DNA of 36,422 bases from Curvivirga aplysinae (GCF_009711445.1 NZ_SMMC01000212.1:1-36422); one strand, 5' to 3'. Shown: positions 16,034-25,576, numbered from the stretch's first letter. The notes: generated by a model from the sequence alone, not told the origin. Program-made: numbers and translations.

Positions 16034-16822
16034 ATGACTGACAAATCATCAAAGACACTTCTGAAGAAAGCAGAGACAGCATTAGAAGCTGCGATTGAGG
16101 AAAATAAACGCGTTCGTTTATCCAATGCCCAACGCATGGGCGAGATAGCCCATGAAATTAAAAACGCTCTTAATTCGATGATGGGTTTTTCGGAAATACT
16201 CAAAAATGAGCAATTTGGTGCACATTCTGATCCACGTTATAAAGAATACGCAGATTTTATTCATGAATCGACGCAACATCTTCTTCAGATATGTGAACGG
16301 GAACTGACCCAAAGTAAAAATCAAAACCTATTAAATGCCCAACCTTTGCCGACACAAAAAATAGATGTCAATGTTAATGATGTTATCGATACCACAATTA
16401 CTGGTTTGTCTTCGCTTGCACATGAATTAGAAGTTGATATCAAAATTCAAGTTGACGAAGATTTTCCAATTCTTAAAACTGACCCAGCACGATTACGCCA
16501 AGTCCTACATAATCTTGTTTCCAATGCCATTAAGTTTACCCCAAAAGGCGGCCATGTATGTGTGAAAGCAATCGTAGACCGCGAAGAAGGTGCTTTGATC
16601 CTAGTTGTAAAAGATAACGGCTTTGGTGTCTCAGCTGAGGATATTTTGAAAATCATGGAACCATTTGAGCAAATTGAAGATATGGAAAAACGTGGTGATC
16701 AAGGAAGTGGCCTAGGCTTACCTATCGTAAAACGATTAGTGGATGAAATGGGTGCTGAACTTGAATTTAGAAGCCGAAAAAATGTTGGCACCATGGTTAC
16801 TCTCAAATTTTCAGACTATTAA
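16034..16822 (+). CDS. Soluble sensor histidine kinase
   Basis: A 262-residue kinase with no membrane segment and no recognisable sensory domain. A short N-terminal coiled coil (about 5-35) leads into the HisKA domain with phospho-accepting His40 in GEIAHEIKNALNSMMGFSEIL. The HATPase domain has the N box NLVSNAIKFTPKGG, G1 DNGFGV and G2 GSGLGLPIV. It can therefore probably autophosphorylate, but signal input must come from another protein. No response regulator lies next to it. The DHp resembles PleC/DivJ-like kinases (NxMMGFSEIL), which is suggestive only. It follows the small membrane protein by 96 bases; there is no strong ribosome binding site. Confidence 0.9.
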   Translation: MTDKSSKTLLKKAETALEAAIEENKRVRLSNAQRMGEIAHEIKNALNSMMGFSEILKNEQFGAHSDPRYKEYADFIHESTQHLLQICERELTQSKNQNLLNAQPLPTQKIDVNVNDVIDTTITGLSSLAHELEVDIKIQVDEDFPILKTDPARLRQVLHNLVSNAIKFTPKGGHVCVKAIVDREEGALILVVKDNGFGVSAEDILKIMEPFEQIEDMEKRGDQGSGLGLPIVKRLVDEMGAELEFRSRKNVGTMVTLKFSDY

Positions 16823-16905
16823 ATAAAACGCCCTCACCTATTGATTATCCCCAAAGAGATTGTGATACTTATTCTTCTATATACTTTCATGAAGGATATA
16901 TATTC

Positions 16906-17775
16906 ATGACAATTCAATTGGATACGAGATTAAATGCATGGCGTCCCGATCTTGCCGACATTGCATTGAAGGGCAAGGTGGATGCATCTCGCTTTATCCA
17001 AGCAGAAATTGCTTCACCCCATACATCTATTACCAGTTTAAGACGTGGCCCTGGTTTTGAGCATCCAGTAGATAAAGAATTACTTCGAGGCGAAGAAGTT
17101 CACATATTTGAAGAAAAAGATGGTTGGTGCTGGGTCCAAAGCAAACGTGATAAATATGTAGGATATTGCGAAACAAAATGCTTAACTAAAGGAAAGTTAA
17201 ACCTGACCCATCGCATCAATGTGTTACGCAGTTCGGTATTTAAAGAAGCAAGTTTAAAAACTTTGATCATAGACCAGCTGTCACTCAATAGTGAAGTTGA
17301 GGTCGTTAATTCAGAGGGAAAGTTCAGCCAATTATCCTGTGGCGGATGGGTATATTCAAAACATTTAGTTTCCTTACATGAATACATATTGCCATTTCAA
17401 GTAGCCGCAAAATTTTATTTGAACAGCCCCTACATTTGGGGTGGAAATGGGCATCTAGGCGTTGATTGTTCAGGCTTAATTCAAATGGCTGCCTATGCAG
17501 CAGGCTACACCATTCCTCGTGACACTGATATGCAAGAAGATTTTTTTACCGAAGAAGTAGATGGTTTGGACAATATTCAAGTTGGAGACCTCCTATTCTG
17601 GCCCGGCCATGTGGCTATTTATGATGGAGAAGGTATTGCTATACATGCAAATGCCACAGAAATGATGACTTGTGCGCATTATCTTGAATTCTTATTACCA
17701 CATATTGAGCAACAAGAAGGGACTCCGCTCAGATCAATCAAACGCCCTAACTTCGACTTAAAGACAGACCCTTAG
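16906..17775 (+). CDS. NlpC/P60 cysteine peptidase with SH3-like domains
   Basis: A 289-residue protein. Two bacterial SH3-like segments (about 35-95 and 100-155) precede an NlpC/P60 domain (about 160-285). The catalytic Cys188 is in LGVDCSGLIQM, His235 in WPGHVAIYDG, and the third polar residue is probably His247 in AIHANA. The overall layout is that of YkfC-like gamma-D-glutamyl-diamino acid endopeptidases that trim peptidoglycan peptides. There is no signal peptide, so it should act on recycled peptides in the cytoplasm. AAGGA lies 9 bases before the ATG. The HD-domain gene starts 2 bases after its stop. Confidence 0.88.
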   Translation: MTIQLDTRLNAWRPDLADIALKGKVDASRFIQAEIASPHTSITSLRRGPGFEHPVDKELLRGEEVHIFEEKDGWCWVQSKRDKYVGYCETKCLTKGKLNLTHRINVLRSSVFKEASLKTLIIDQLSLNSEVEVVNSEGKFSQLSCGGWVYSKHLVSLHEYILPFQVAAKFYLNSPYIWGGNGHLGVDCSGLIQMAAYAAGYTIPRDTDMQEDFFTEEVDGLDNIQVGDLLFWPGHVAIYDGEGIAIHANATEMMTCAHYLEFLLPHIEQQEGTPLRSIKRPNFDLKTDP

Positions 17776-17776
17776 T

Positions 17777-18373
17777 ATGGGAAAAACAGAATTAGAACCA
17801 CGTGCATGGCAACGCATGTTAAGTGGCCGCAGGTTAGACCTTTTAGACCCAAGTCCCGTTGATATCGAAATCGAAGATATTGCACATGGCCTTGCCCGAG
17901 TTGCACGGTGGAATGGTCAAACAGAGGGACCTTACGCACTTTCGGTCGCACAGCATAGCATTGTCGTAGAAGAATTTGTCGGCAGATTAAAACCTGATCT
18001 ACCGGTAAAATGGAGATTGGCAAGCTTACTTCATGATGCCCCAGAATATGTGGTTGGCGATATGATTTCACCTTTTAAATCTGCTATTGGAATTAATTAT
18101 AGAGATTTAGAACATCGCCTTCAAAAAACAATACATATCCGTTTTGGCCTTCCCCCAGAAATTCCAGATAGCATTGAAAAATTAATCAAACGGGCAGATC
18201 GAGCTTCTGCGTATTTTGAAGCCATACAGTTAGCTGGTTTCACAACTTCAGAAGCAAATAAATTATGGCGAAAGCCAAAAGCAATTGGGGAATATAAAAT
18301 TTCCCTACAATCTCCCGAACAAGCAAAAGAAGCATTTATCATACGCTTTGAACAGTTACTCGATCAGTTGTAA
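17777..18373 (+). CDS. HD-domain phosphohydrolase, YfbR-like
   Basis: A 198-residue HD-superfamily protein. Metal ligands are His60 in SVAQHSIVV, His86-Asp87 in SLLHDAPEYV, and a distal Asp probably in IKRADRASAY. Glu90 follows the HD pair as in the 5'-deoxynucleotidase YfbR. It likely removes phosphate from nucleotides. The start is 2 bases after the NlpC/P60 stop with no independent ribosome binding site, so it is translationally coupled. The coupling looks like economy of layout; a shared pathway is not evident. Confidence 0.85.
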   Translation: MGKTELEPRAWQRMLSGRRLDLLDPSPVDIEIEDIAHGLARVARWNGQTEGPYALSVAQHSIVVEEFVGRLKPDLPVKWRLASLLHDAPEYVVGDMISPFKSAIGINYRDLEHRLQKTIHIRFGLPPEIPDSIEKLIKRADRASAYFEAIQLAGFTTSEANKLWRKPKAIGEYKISLQSPEQAKEAFIIRFEQLLDQL

Positions 18374-18452
18374 ATTTCTCTTGATATTCACCCTTTTTCC
18401 GCCACACTTATGATATAGATATAAATCAATGTGATTTTATAGGGGTAAGTTG

Positions 18453-20366
18453 ATGAAATTCAAAAAACGAGGTCTCTTTGCAGCAACTGCACTTACGCTC
18501 CTTATTGGCGGAGGCAGTCTGCTTGGCGGGGCATTGTTAAGTGAGAGCTTTGAAAAACTCAATCAAACCTTAACCCAAAACCATGCGGTTAATCCATTGG
18601 ATAAAACTGGTGGAAAGGAAACGATTGCACCTGAACTCTATACAGGTCAATCAGCTAAACCTGTTATCACTTCAAACGATTTCATGATTGTAACAGCCCA
18701 TCCAGCTGCCTCTTATGCAGGGGCAGAAATCTTGAAGAAAGGTGGCCGTGCTATAGATGCATTATTGGCAGCACAGCTTGTACTTAACTTGGTTGAACCA
18801 CAATCTTCGGGAATTGGCGGCGGCGGCTTTTTACTTCATTGGGATAAAAACACAAAGAAAATACAGGCATTTGATGGTCGTGAAGCAGCCCCAATTGGTG
18901 TTGATCCTAAATTCTTCTTCTATCCTAATGGTGACGCGAAAACATTTATGGAGGCTGTGGTGGGTGGCGCCTCTGTTGGAGTTCCAGGCCTATTACGTAT
19001 GTTTGAACTTGCGCGTCAGGAGCAACAAAACTCAGGCTACGAAATCCTGCCATTATCCGAAATCATGGCACCTGCTATTAAGTTGGCTGAAGATGGCTTT
19101 CCTGTCAGTCCGCGCTTACATCGGCTTTTATCCAATGATAAATATTTCACATCAGGCATGACAGCCCATACCTACTTTTATGGTGCGAATAACCAACCCG
19201 CAGCTATTGGAGAAATTTTAAGAAATCAAGATTATGCGGATACCTTACGTCATCTGGTAGAACATGGCTTAGCCGCATTTTACCAAGGGGAAATTGCCAA
19301 AGAAATTGTCCGAGCAGTACAACAAGCCCCAGGAAACCCAGGCAGCATGAATCTATCCGATATGGCTCGTTATCAGGCTAAAATACGTAAAACAACCTGT
19401 CTTGAATATAGAGATCTATATGATATTTGCGGTATGCCGCCGCCCTCTTCTGGTGGTATCGCGGTTGCCCAAATCATGGGAATTTTGGACGCCACCAATA
19501 TAAATCAACAAAAACCAGCCAGCGCGGATTCAATCCAGTTATTTGCAGAAGCCATGAAGTTAGCTTTTGCAGATCGCAATCATTATATCGGTGACACAGA
19601 TTTTGTCGATGTGCCTGTGGAAGAGTTGATTAATAAGGCATATCTGCATACTCGAGCGCTTGAAATGGACTTGTCCCGTCATCCCAAAGTGAAAGCAGAA
19701 GCTGGGCAGCCCGTTCTGGATCATGCCTATAATCGTGCTGCTGATAATGCGATTGAGCTCCCTTCTACCACACATTTAGTTGTTGTCGATAAATACGGTA
19801 ATGCTGCAAGCATGACGACAAGTATTGAGACAGCTTTTGGTTCCCATCAAATGGTAGGTGGTTTCTTGCTGAATAATCAACTGACTGATTTTGCCATCAC
19901 AGGTTTTAAAAATGGTCAACCGATTGCCAATCGTATTGAACCAGGAAAACGCCCACGTAGTTCAATGGCGCCGACAATCGTATTAGACAAAGAAGGTAAC
20001 CTAAAGATACTTACAGGGTCCCCTGGAGGCAGCCGCATCATTGGCTATACTGCCCAAAGTCTTGTTGCTATGCTTGATTGGCAACAAACTGCACAGGAAG
20101 CAGCCAATATGCCACGCTTTTTACATCGGAACACAAAACTGGAGCTAGAAGAAGATGGTTTTGTCCCAGAGTTAGTAGAAGATATGCAGGACCGTGGTTA
20201 TATGGTTTCCACCCGTAAGATGGTAAGCGGGGTCCATATCATTGAACAATTAAAGAATGGTGCCTATCGTTCCGGTACAGACCCACGACGTGAAGGTTAC
20301 GCATTTGGGGATGACAATATCCCAGATAGCCTTTATGACAGTTTTTCATTGATCCTACCTGAATAA
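18453..20366 (+). CDS. ggt: Gamma-glutamyltransferase (GGT) precursor
   Basis: A 638-residue proenzyme exported by an N-terminal signal or anchor (basic KFKKRG then about 20 hydrophobic residues). The nucleophile exposed by autoprocessing is Thr439 in LPSTTHLVVVD, dividing the chain into large and small subunits. Substrate-binding motifs are QSSGIGGGGF (large subunit), RPRSSMAPTIV and GSPGGSRI (small subunit). It hydrolyses or transfers the gamma-glutamyl group of glutathione and similar compounds in the periplasm. ATG 18453 has AGGGG 7 bases upstream and is preferred over the TTG at 18450. The LysE-type exporter gene follows by 18 bases, so the two are likely an operon. Confidence 0.95.
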   Translation: MKFKKRGLFAATALTLLIGGGSLLGGALLSESFEKLNQTLTQNHAVNPLDKTGGKETIAPELYTGQSAKPVITSNDFMIVTAHPAASYAGAEILKKGGRAIDALLAAQLVLNLVEPQSSGIGGGGFLLHWDKNTKKIQAFDGREAAPIGVDPKFFFYPNGDAKTFMEAVVGGASVGVPGLLRMFELARQEQQNSGYEILPLSEIMAPAIKLAEDGFPVSPRLHRLLSNDKYFTSGMTAHTYFYGANNQPAAIGEILRNQDYADTLRHLVEHGLAAFYQGEIAKEIVRAVQQAPGNPGSMNLSDMARYQAKIRKTTCLEYRDLYDICGMPPPSSGGIAVAQIMGILDATNINQQKPASADSIQLFAEAMKLAFADRNHYIGDTDFVDVPVEELINKAYLHTRALEMDLSRHPKVKAEAGQPVLDHAYNRAADNAIELPSTTHLVVVDKYGNAASMTTSIETAFGSHQMVGGFLLNNQLTDFAITGFKNGQPIANRIEPGKRPRSSMAPTIVLDKEGNLKILTGSPGGSRIIGYTAQSLVAMLDWQQTAQEAANMPRFLHRNTKLELEEDGFVPELVEDMQDRGYMVSTRKMVSGVHIIEQLKNGAYRSGTDPRREGYAFGDDNIPDSLYDSFSLILPE

Positions 20367-20384
20367 TTTTCAAGGAATTTAAAT

Positions 20385-21005
20385 ATGTCTCCGCTTTATA
20401 CAGCAGCCCTTCAGGGCTTCTTGCTCGGTGCTGGCCTGATCATCGCGATCGGTGCCCAAAATGCCTTCATCCTCAAGCAAGGCTTGAAGCGGGAATATGT
20501 CTTTGCCCTTAGTACATTTTGTTTTTTATCAGATGCGCTTCTAATTATTGCAGGCATCGCTGGCATGGGAACTCTTGTTTCAAGTAATCCAACTTTCACA
20601 AAAATTGCAGCAATTGGCGGTGCCCTATTCCTCATCTGGTTTGGCTTTAACAGTTTTCGATCTGCATTTAAGGGAGAAAGTCTTTCTGCCTCAAAAGAAA
20701 GTAGCCCAAAATCCTTATGGAAAGCAGTCGCACTTGTTGCCGCCCTGACTTGGCTTAATCCACATGTATATTTGGATACCGTAGTGATGTTAGGAAGCAT
20801 TGCAGGCCAATATCCAGCAGATGAACGTATCTATTTTGCTGGTGGGGCCGTATTTGCGTCAATGGCATGGTTTTATACATTGGGCTATGGTGCTGCATGG
20901 TTGGCGCCAATCTTTGCAAAACCTATGTCCTGGAAAATTCTTGATTTTAGCATCGGTATTGTCATGTGGTTGATCGCCTATAGTTTAATTGCCACACTTA
21001 TCTAG
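20385..21005 (+). CDS. LysE/ArgO-family amino acid exporter
   Basis: A 206-residue inner membrane protein with about six hydrophobic helices. The N-terminal signature GLIIAIGAQNAFILKQGL and the following FCFLSDALLIIAGIAG are those of LysE/ArgO exporters of basic amino acids. WLNPHVYLDTVV marks helix four. It would use the proton gradient to expel lysine, arginine or related compounds. Placement behind ggt suggests it handles amino acids linked to peptide or glutathione turnover, which is inference. AAGGA precedes the ATG. Confidence 0.93.
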   Translation: MSPLYTAALQGFLLGAGLIIAIGAQNAFILKQGLKREYVFALSTFCFLSDALLIIAGIAGMGTLVSSNPTFTKIAAIGGALFLIWFGFNSFRSAFKGESLSASKESSPKSLWKAVALVAALTWLNPHVYLDTVVMLGSIAGQYPADERIYFAGGAVFASMAWFYTLGYGAAWLAPIFAKPMSWKILDFSIGIVMWLIAYSLIATLI

Positions 21006-21052
21006 AGAATTAGAATAAGCTACTGAGAAATAATAATAGACTCCAACGGTCC

Positions 21053-21083
21053 TCCTGACGTAGAATCATTCTACTTCAGGAAG
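21053..21083 (+). promoter_or_regulatory. Hairpin that hides the ribosome binding site of the GAF gene
   Basis: TCCTGACGTAGAA (21053-21065) pairs with TTCTACTTCAGGA (21069-21081) around a 3-base loop, with a single mismatch. The ribosome binding site AGGAAG (21078-21083), 6 bases before the ATG at 21090, has its core AGGA inside the 3' arm. No T tract follows. Translation would be blocked unless the hairpin opens. Confidence 0.65.
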
Positions 21084-21089
21084 CACTAG

Positions 21090-21572
21090 ATGGAAAAACT
21101 ATTAAACTTACTTGACCAAATTAGAGAAGAGGATGATTTCTCTGTCGATGAGCTGCTTGAAACTCTATGTCACACTTTGGCTAATAAACTAGAAGCAGAT
21201 CAAATTAGCATCTGGTTTTTTAATAAAGCAAAGGACGAAATGCATGCCCGCAAAATTTTTGTCGTGGCTGATAATCTCTTTAAAGACGGTAGTATTTTAC
21301 TTAAAGAAGACTGCCCATCCTATTTCCGTGAAGTAATTGAAAATGTCTTTATCGTCGCACCGGATTTTTTCAATCATCATGCATTTATAGATTTCAAAGA
21401 TCGTCCTGATGATCGTTTCAAGTTTAAATCTATGCTTGATTTTATTTTATATAAAAATAATCAAGCTGTGGGTGTTGTCTGTGTTGGCACAAAAAAAGAT
21501 TACAAAAATTGGTCTGATGAAGATATTTCCTTTTTGCGCAATGCAGCAACCTTAACAGCGCGCTATCTTTAA
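21090..21572 (+). CDS. GAF-domain protein
   Basis: A 160-residue protein that is essentially a single GAF domain. A helix (LLNLLDQIREEDDFSVDELLETLCHTLAN) leads into ADQISIWFFNKAKDEMHARKIFV, and the end has LYKNNQAVGVVCVGTKKDYKNWSDEDISFLRNAATLTARYL, the usual last strand and helix of GAF. No output domain is attached, so it is a lone small-molecule or redox sensor, or a dimerisation partner for another regulator. The ligand is unknown. Its ribosome binding site is buried in a hairpin (21053-21083). Confidence 0.8.
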   Translation: MEKLLNLLDQIREEDDFSVDELLETLCHTLANKLEADQISIWFFNKAKDEMHARKIFVVADNLFKDGSILLKEDCPSYFREVIENVFIVAPDFFNHHAFIDFKDRPDDRFKFKSMLDFILYKNNQAVGVVCVGTKKDYKNWSDEDISFLRNAATLTARYL

Positions 21573-21587
21573 CATTTATACGTAAAC

Positions 21588-21616
21588 AAAAAGGCGAGGA
21601 TTTCTCCCCGCCCTTT
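21588..21616. terminator. Bidirectional terminator between GAF gene and argG
   Basis: GGCGAGGA (21593-21600) pairs with TCCCCGCC (21605-21612), one mismatch, around TTTC. An A run precedes it and CTTTC follows, so it can serve both strands; the better T tract (CCTTTTTGTTT) is on the minus strand, after argG. Confidence 0.75.
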
Positions 21617-21643
21617 CAATCTGTCAATGACTAGATCGAGATA

Positions 21644-22858
21644 TTAGTCGCCGCCATGCATATTACGAAGACGTAAACGCAAAGCGTTTAATTTGATGAA
21701 GCCTTCTGCGTCACGTTGATCGTAAACATCATCTTCTTCAAATGTAACCATACCTTCACTATATAAGCTATATGGTGACTTACGGCCTGTGATCATCACA
21801 TTGCCTTTATACAATTTCATACGAACTGTACCTGTCACTTTTTCATTACATTTATCGATTGCCGCCTGAAGCATTTCACGTTCTGGGGAGAACCAGAAAC
21901 CGTTATATAATAACTCAGCATATTTCGGCATCAATTCATCTTTGGTATGCATTGCACCACGGTCCAAAGTCAGGCTTTCCATCGCACGACGTGCGTGGAA
22001 CAAGACTGTACCACCTGGTGTTTCATATACACCGCGGGATTTCATACCAATAAAACGGTTTTCTACGATGTCGATACAGCCAACACCATTACGACCACCA
22101 AGAACGTTTAGTTTCTCAAGCAAGGTTGCTGGTGACATTTTTTCACCATTGATCGCAACGGGATCACCTGCCTCAAAATCAATTGTGATTTCTTCTGGTT
22201 TATCTGGTGCCGCATATGGTGAAACCATACGGGACAGGATATGATCCAATTCTGCTTCAATCCATGGATCCTCAAGCACTTTACCTTCAGAAGAAATATG
22301 CAGAAGGTTCGCATCTTGAGAGAATGGCGCTTCGCCACGCTTGTCTTTTGGTACAGGGATTTGGTGCTTTTCAGCATAATCGATCAGCTTTGTACGGCTG
22401 GTCAAATCCCATTCACGCCAAGGCGCGATAATTTTGATATCCGGTTTAAGCGCGTAATAGCCAAGTTCGAAACGAACCTGATCGTTCCCTTTACCTGTCG
22501 CCCCGTGGGAGACTGCATCCGCACCTGTTTCCAAGGCAATTTCAATTTGACGTTTGGAGATCAATGGACGTGCCACGGATGTGCCGAGCAAATATGTGCC
22601 TTCATATAACGCATTCGCACGGAACATTGGGAAGACATAGTCACGTGTGAATTCTTCGCGCAAATCTTCGATATAGATATCTTTGATACCCATCATCTCA
22701 GCTTTTTGGCGTGCTGGTTCCAACTCTTCACCCTGACCAAGGTCAGCCGTAAAAGTTACAACTTCACAACCATAATGGTCTTGCAACCAACGAAGAATAA
22801 TAGATGTGTCCAGACCACCGGAATAGGCAAGGACAACTTTTTTCACATCTTTAGACAT
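21644..22858 (-). CDS. argG: Argininosuccinate synthase (ArgG)
   Basis: A 404-residue enzyme joining citrulline and aspartate with ATP in arginine synthesis. The N-type ATP pyrophosphatase loop [18 protein letters not shown] is at residues 7-24. [19 protein letters not shown], and further on GRKSPYSLY, are family signatures. Length is normal. The frame extends to a TTG at 22876, but ATG 22858 gives the usual [17 protein letters not shown] start, with GAGGGG about 9 bases ahead. A promoter (22926-22953) lies upstream and a strong terminator downstream. Confidence 0.97.
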   Translation of the reverse strand: MSKDVKKVVLAYSGGLDTSIILRWLQDHYGCEVVTFTADLGQGEELEPARQKAEMMGIKDIYIEDLREEFTRDYVFPMFRANALYEGTYLLGTSVARPLISKRQIEIALETGADAVSHGATGKGNDQVRFELGYYALKPDIKIIAPWREWDLTSRTKLIDYAEKHQIPVPKDKRGEAPFSQDANLLHISSEGKVLEDPWIEAELDHILSRMVSPYAAPDKPEEITIDFEAGDPVAINGEKMSPATLLEKLNVLGGRNGVGCIDIVENRFIGMKSRGVYETPGGTVLFHARRAMESLTLDRGAMHTKDELMPKYAELLYNGFWFSPEREMLQAAIDKCNEKVTGTVRMKLYKGNVMITGRKSPYSLYSEGMVTFEEDDVYDQRDAEGFIKLNALRLRLRNMHGGD

Positions 22859-22925
22859 ATGCTTAAAGCCCCTCAAAAAGAGATTTCCAAACAGCCCGAA
22901 AGCTGCCTCTTAAAACTGGAAGGCG

Positions 22926-22953
22926 AGTATAGGGAAAACGCGGCTTTGAACAA
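22926..22953 (-). promoter_or_regulatory. Probable argG promoter
   Basis: On the minus strand TTGTTC (22948-22953), 16 bases, then TATACT (22926-22931). The predicted start near 22919 leaves a leader of about 60 bases containing a small CAGC/GCTG hairpin. Confidence 0.5.
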
Positions 22954-23113
22954 GCCCTGAATTGCAGTTCAACAATTAATATCAGATAAGAACTATCCAC
23001 ATGTTCTGCCACAGTATTATTCCAAAGCATAAGTACATAATACCAATTGTATTATCTAGAAAAATAAAATATCTAAAATAGTGTACGAACTGAAAATCAA
23101 TCTGAGATAGCAA

Positions 23114-23848
23114 ATGTTAAAGAAATTTGAAAAATCAGGCTTATACTATGCACTCATACTAGTTAGCATATTGTATATTATGCTAGGTATGTATGCGTTT
23201 TGGGGATTAGAAAACAATCAAGAGACAGTCAATAGCTTTACTAGTTGGTCAAATCTAACACTAAATGAAAAAGGGGATACATTCGCAGGCTTTGTTACGC
23301 CTTTAGTTTTATTTTGGGCGATAGGGTCTGTCTTAATTCAAAGACAAGAGCTCAAAGAAAACAGAACAATATTCGAAGCACAATACTTAGAAACTAAGAA
23401 AAATGCGGTCTCAGACTTATTGAATAATATACGCCCTAGTTTAGATAAAAAAGCAGAATACCTTATCTTAAAGGCATCTAAGAAAAATACGCCAACCAAT
23501 ACAGAACTATTAAATTCTCTTAATGGCTGTGAAAAAGCCACATATCTATTAGGTAAACAGAATTGGGATGAACTTTCTATAGGAGAACAATCATATATGC
23601 GTTCTCTAATAGATGCTTGCTGCGAATACTCTCTACCTTTTTGGGATATTCAAGAACAGCATGAAAACAACGAACAATTAATAGAATATATAGATTGGTA
23701 TCTAAAACACACTGAAATAGGTCGCCTTTACAATAAATGTAATTATATTCTAAAGAAAACAGACGATTACCTTAAAAAAGATGGAGGCTATAGTTGGTTA
23801 CGCAAAAGAGATTGTAAAGACAGCACTTATATATGGGAGCGTCGCTAA
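23114..23848 (+). CDS. Two-helix membrane protein resembling putative phage abortive-infection proteins
   Basis: A 244-residue protein with two membrane helices (about 10-31 and 57-75) and a cytoplasmic C-terminal domain of about 165 residues. The stretch from GDTFAGFVTPLVLFWAIG into VLIQRQELKENRTIFEAQ (54-90) matches the pattern of the putAbiC-type family, where G-D-x-F-G is followed by a helix and then Q-R-x-E-L, as I remember it. Codon use is foreign (many ATA, AGA and TTA codons). 23161-23220 has 19 G/C in 60, against 30 in 60 at 24001-24060 in rlmN. It is on the opposite strand to argG and rlmN, inserted between them with no integrase or repeats. Weak ribosome binding site (GAGA). Family assignment is by pattern recognition; function is unproven. 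Confidence 0.6.
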   Translation: MLKKFEKSGLYYALILVSILYIMLGMYAFWGLENNQETVNSFTSWSNLTLNEKGDTFAGFVTPLVLFWAIGSVLIQRQELKENRTIFEAQYLETKKNAVSDLLNNIRPSLDKKAEYLILKASKKNTPTNTELLNSLNGCEKATYLLGKQNWDELSIGEQSYMRSLIDACCEYSLPFWDIQEQHENNEQLIEYIDWYLKHTEIGRLYNKCNYILKKTDDYLKKDGGYSWLRKRDCKDSTYIWERR

Positions 23849-23858
23849 TCTCCACTCA

Positions 23859-25082
23859 CTACATAGAAGGTAATCCAGCTTCCAATTCTTTGGCGCGGCG
23901 TTGCGCTTCAAACTGTTTTTGCAGACGTAGAGGTACACGTTGGCTTTCGGATTTTAGCTGGCCACAAGCTGCCAAGATATCTTCACCCCGTGTTTTACGC
24001 ACCGGACAGCTATAGCCTGCATTCCAGATCACATCAGCGAATTTTTTGATCTGCTCCGGCGTGGATTGTTCATATTCAGAACCGGGCCACGGGTTGAATG
24101 GGATCAAGTTTACTTTGGATGGAATGCCTTTGAGAAGTTTAAGCAACTGACGTGCGTCATCTTCGCTATCATTCACATCTTTCAACATCACATATTCCCA
24201 TGTGACACGGGAAGAGTTGCTAAGCCCCGGATAATTGCGCACGGCTTCCAAAAGCTTTTCGATATTCCATTTACGGTTAATCGGCACAATTTTGTTACGC
24301 AATTCATCATTTGTGGCATGTAGGGAAATCGCCAAAAGTGCGCCTGTTTCATCACCGATACGGGCAATATCGGGCACCACACCAGAGGTGGAAACAGTAA
24401 TACGACGTTTGGACAGCGCAATCCCTTCCCCATCCATACAAATCTTTAACGCTTTGATCACGTTATCAGTATTATAGAGAGGCTCGCCCATGCCCATAAA
24501 TACGATATTGGTCAAACGACGATCAATGCTAGATGCTGGCCATTCTTCCAAAGCATCACGGGCCAACATCACCTGCCCCACAATGTCACCCGGTGTCAGG
24601 TTACGAACCAGTTTCTGAGTACCTGTATGACAGAAAGTACAAGTTAATGTACAACCAACTTGAGAGGACACACAAAGGGTACCGCGATCATCTTCAGGAA
24701 TATAAACGGTTTCTGCTTCATTGCCGTCATCATATTTCAACAACCATTTCTGGGTGCCGTCTTTTGATTTTTGATGCACAGAAATCGTTGGGCGTTCAAT
24801 TTTAAAATGCTCTGCCATTTTAGCGCGCAAAGGCTTCGCCATATTGGTCATCTCATTAAAATCGGTCACCCCACGGTTATAAACCCATTGGAAAAGTTGC
24901 TTGGCGCGGAATTTGGCCTCACCCATTTCAAGGACAGCCTCCAGCATATCCTCTTTATCCATACCAATCAGGTTTTTACGCTTGTCTACTTCTGCCTGTT
25001 GCCCTTCTTTATGAGCAGGCGCAACCTTTGGACAGGAAGTTTTAGGCGCTTCTTCAACGTTTAAAATTTCAGCTTCAGACAT
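23859..25082 (-). CDS. rlmN: 23S rRNA (adenine2503-C2)-methyltransferase (RlmN)
   Basis: A 407-residue radical-SAM enzyme that methylates A2503 of 23S rRNA and A37 of some tRNAs. The [4Fe-4S] ligands are Cys144, Cys148 and Cys151 in [17 protein letters not shown] binds SAM, and the C-terminal cysteine in [10 protein letters not shown] is the one that resolves the protein-RNA adduct. It has an N-terminal extension of about 35 residues before [11 protein letters not shown], as is usual in alphaproteobacteria. ATG 25082 is used; a TTG two codons upstream opens the frame slightly further. Neighbours argG and ialB match the order seen in other alphaproteobacteria, apart from the inserted gene at 23114. 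Confidence 0.96.
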   Translation of the reverse strand: MSEAEILNVEEAPKTSCPKVAPAHKEGQQAEVDKRKNLIGMDKEDMLEAVLEMGEAKFRAKQLFQWVYNRGVTDFNEMTNMAKPLRAKMAEHFKIERPTISVHQKSKDGTQKWLLKYDDGNEAETVYIPEDDRGTLCVSSQVGCTLTCTFCHTGTQKLVRNLTPGDIVGQVMLARDALEEWPASSIDRRLTNIVFMGMGEPLYNTDNVIKALKICMDGEGIALSKRRITVSTSGVVPDIARIGDETGALLAISLHATNDELRNKIVPINRKWNIEKLLEAVRNYPGLSNSSRVTWEYVMLKDVNDSEDDARQLLKLLKGIPSKVNLIPFNPWPGSEYEQSTPEQIKKFADVIWNAGYSCPVRKTRGEDILAACGQLKSESQRVPLRLQKQFEAQRRAKELEAGLPSM

Positions 25083-25375
25083 TTTCAATAATTCCAGTTC
25101 GGTGCTGTTCGTCCAGCCCGAAACATTTAAGTCGATCCATCATATATCAATTTTTGAGAACCAAGAGGCGGCGCATCTGATTCGCGCATTACAATAAGGC
25201 ATTTACCAACATCTTCTCAGTTGGCGCGTATGTAACATTATTAGCATAAAAAAGAAAGCGTTATTACTTAAAGTTTAGAGTATTGATAATGAAAGTTTCT
25301 GAAAAACTGTTCTAAATCATTTCCCAAAACTTTCTAGGGTTGGTATTATATCTATATAAACAAGGAGATACCTTC

Positions 25376-25576
25376 ATGACCGAAGAAACAGTTGATTATA
25401 CCGCAGAAGCCAACCTTCTGATCGAAGAAATGAATAAGCAACCAGATGACGTGCATGAAATTCAAATCCGCTTGCGTCAAAAGATTTCAATGATGCGCGC
25501 AGAAGGATTACCAATCCCGGAAAACTTCATCAAACTTGAAGCTGAACTGGACAAAGCTTTAACGGTTGAAGATTAA
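25376..25576 (+). CDS. Small acidic hypothetical protein, 66 aa
   Basis: The start ATG 25376 has AAGGAG 8 bases upstream; the frame is open 36 bases further, but without a ribosome binding site. The 66-residue product is acidic and predicted all-helical, with heptad-like leucines (LLIEEMNKQP, then VHEIQIRLRQKISMMRAEG, then NFIKLEAELDKAL). No family is recognised. A good terminator follows directly, so this is a compact single-gene unit, divergent from rlmN. Confidence 0.75.
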   Translation: MTEETVDYTAEANLLIEEMNKQPDDVHEIQIRLRQKISMMRAEGLPIPENFIKLEAELDKALTVED

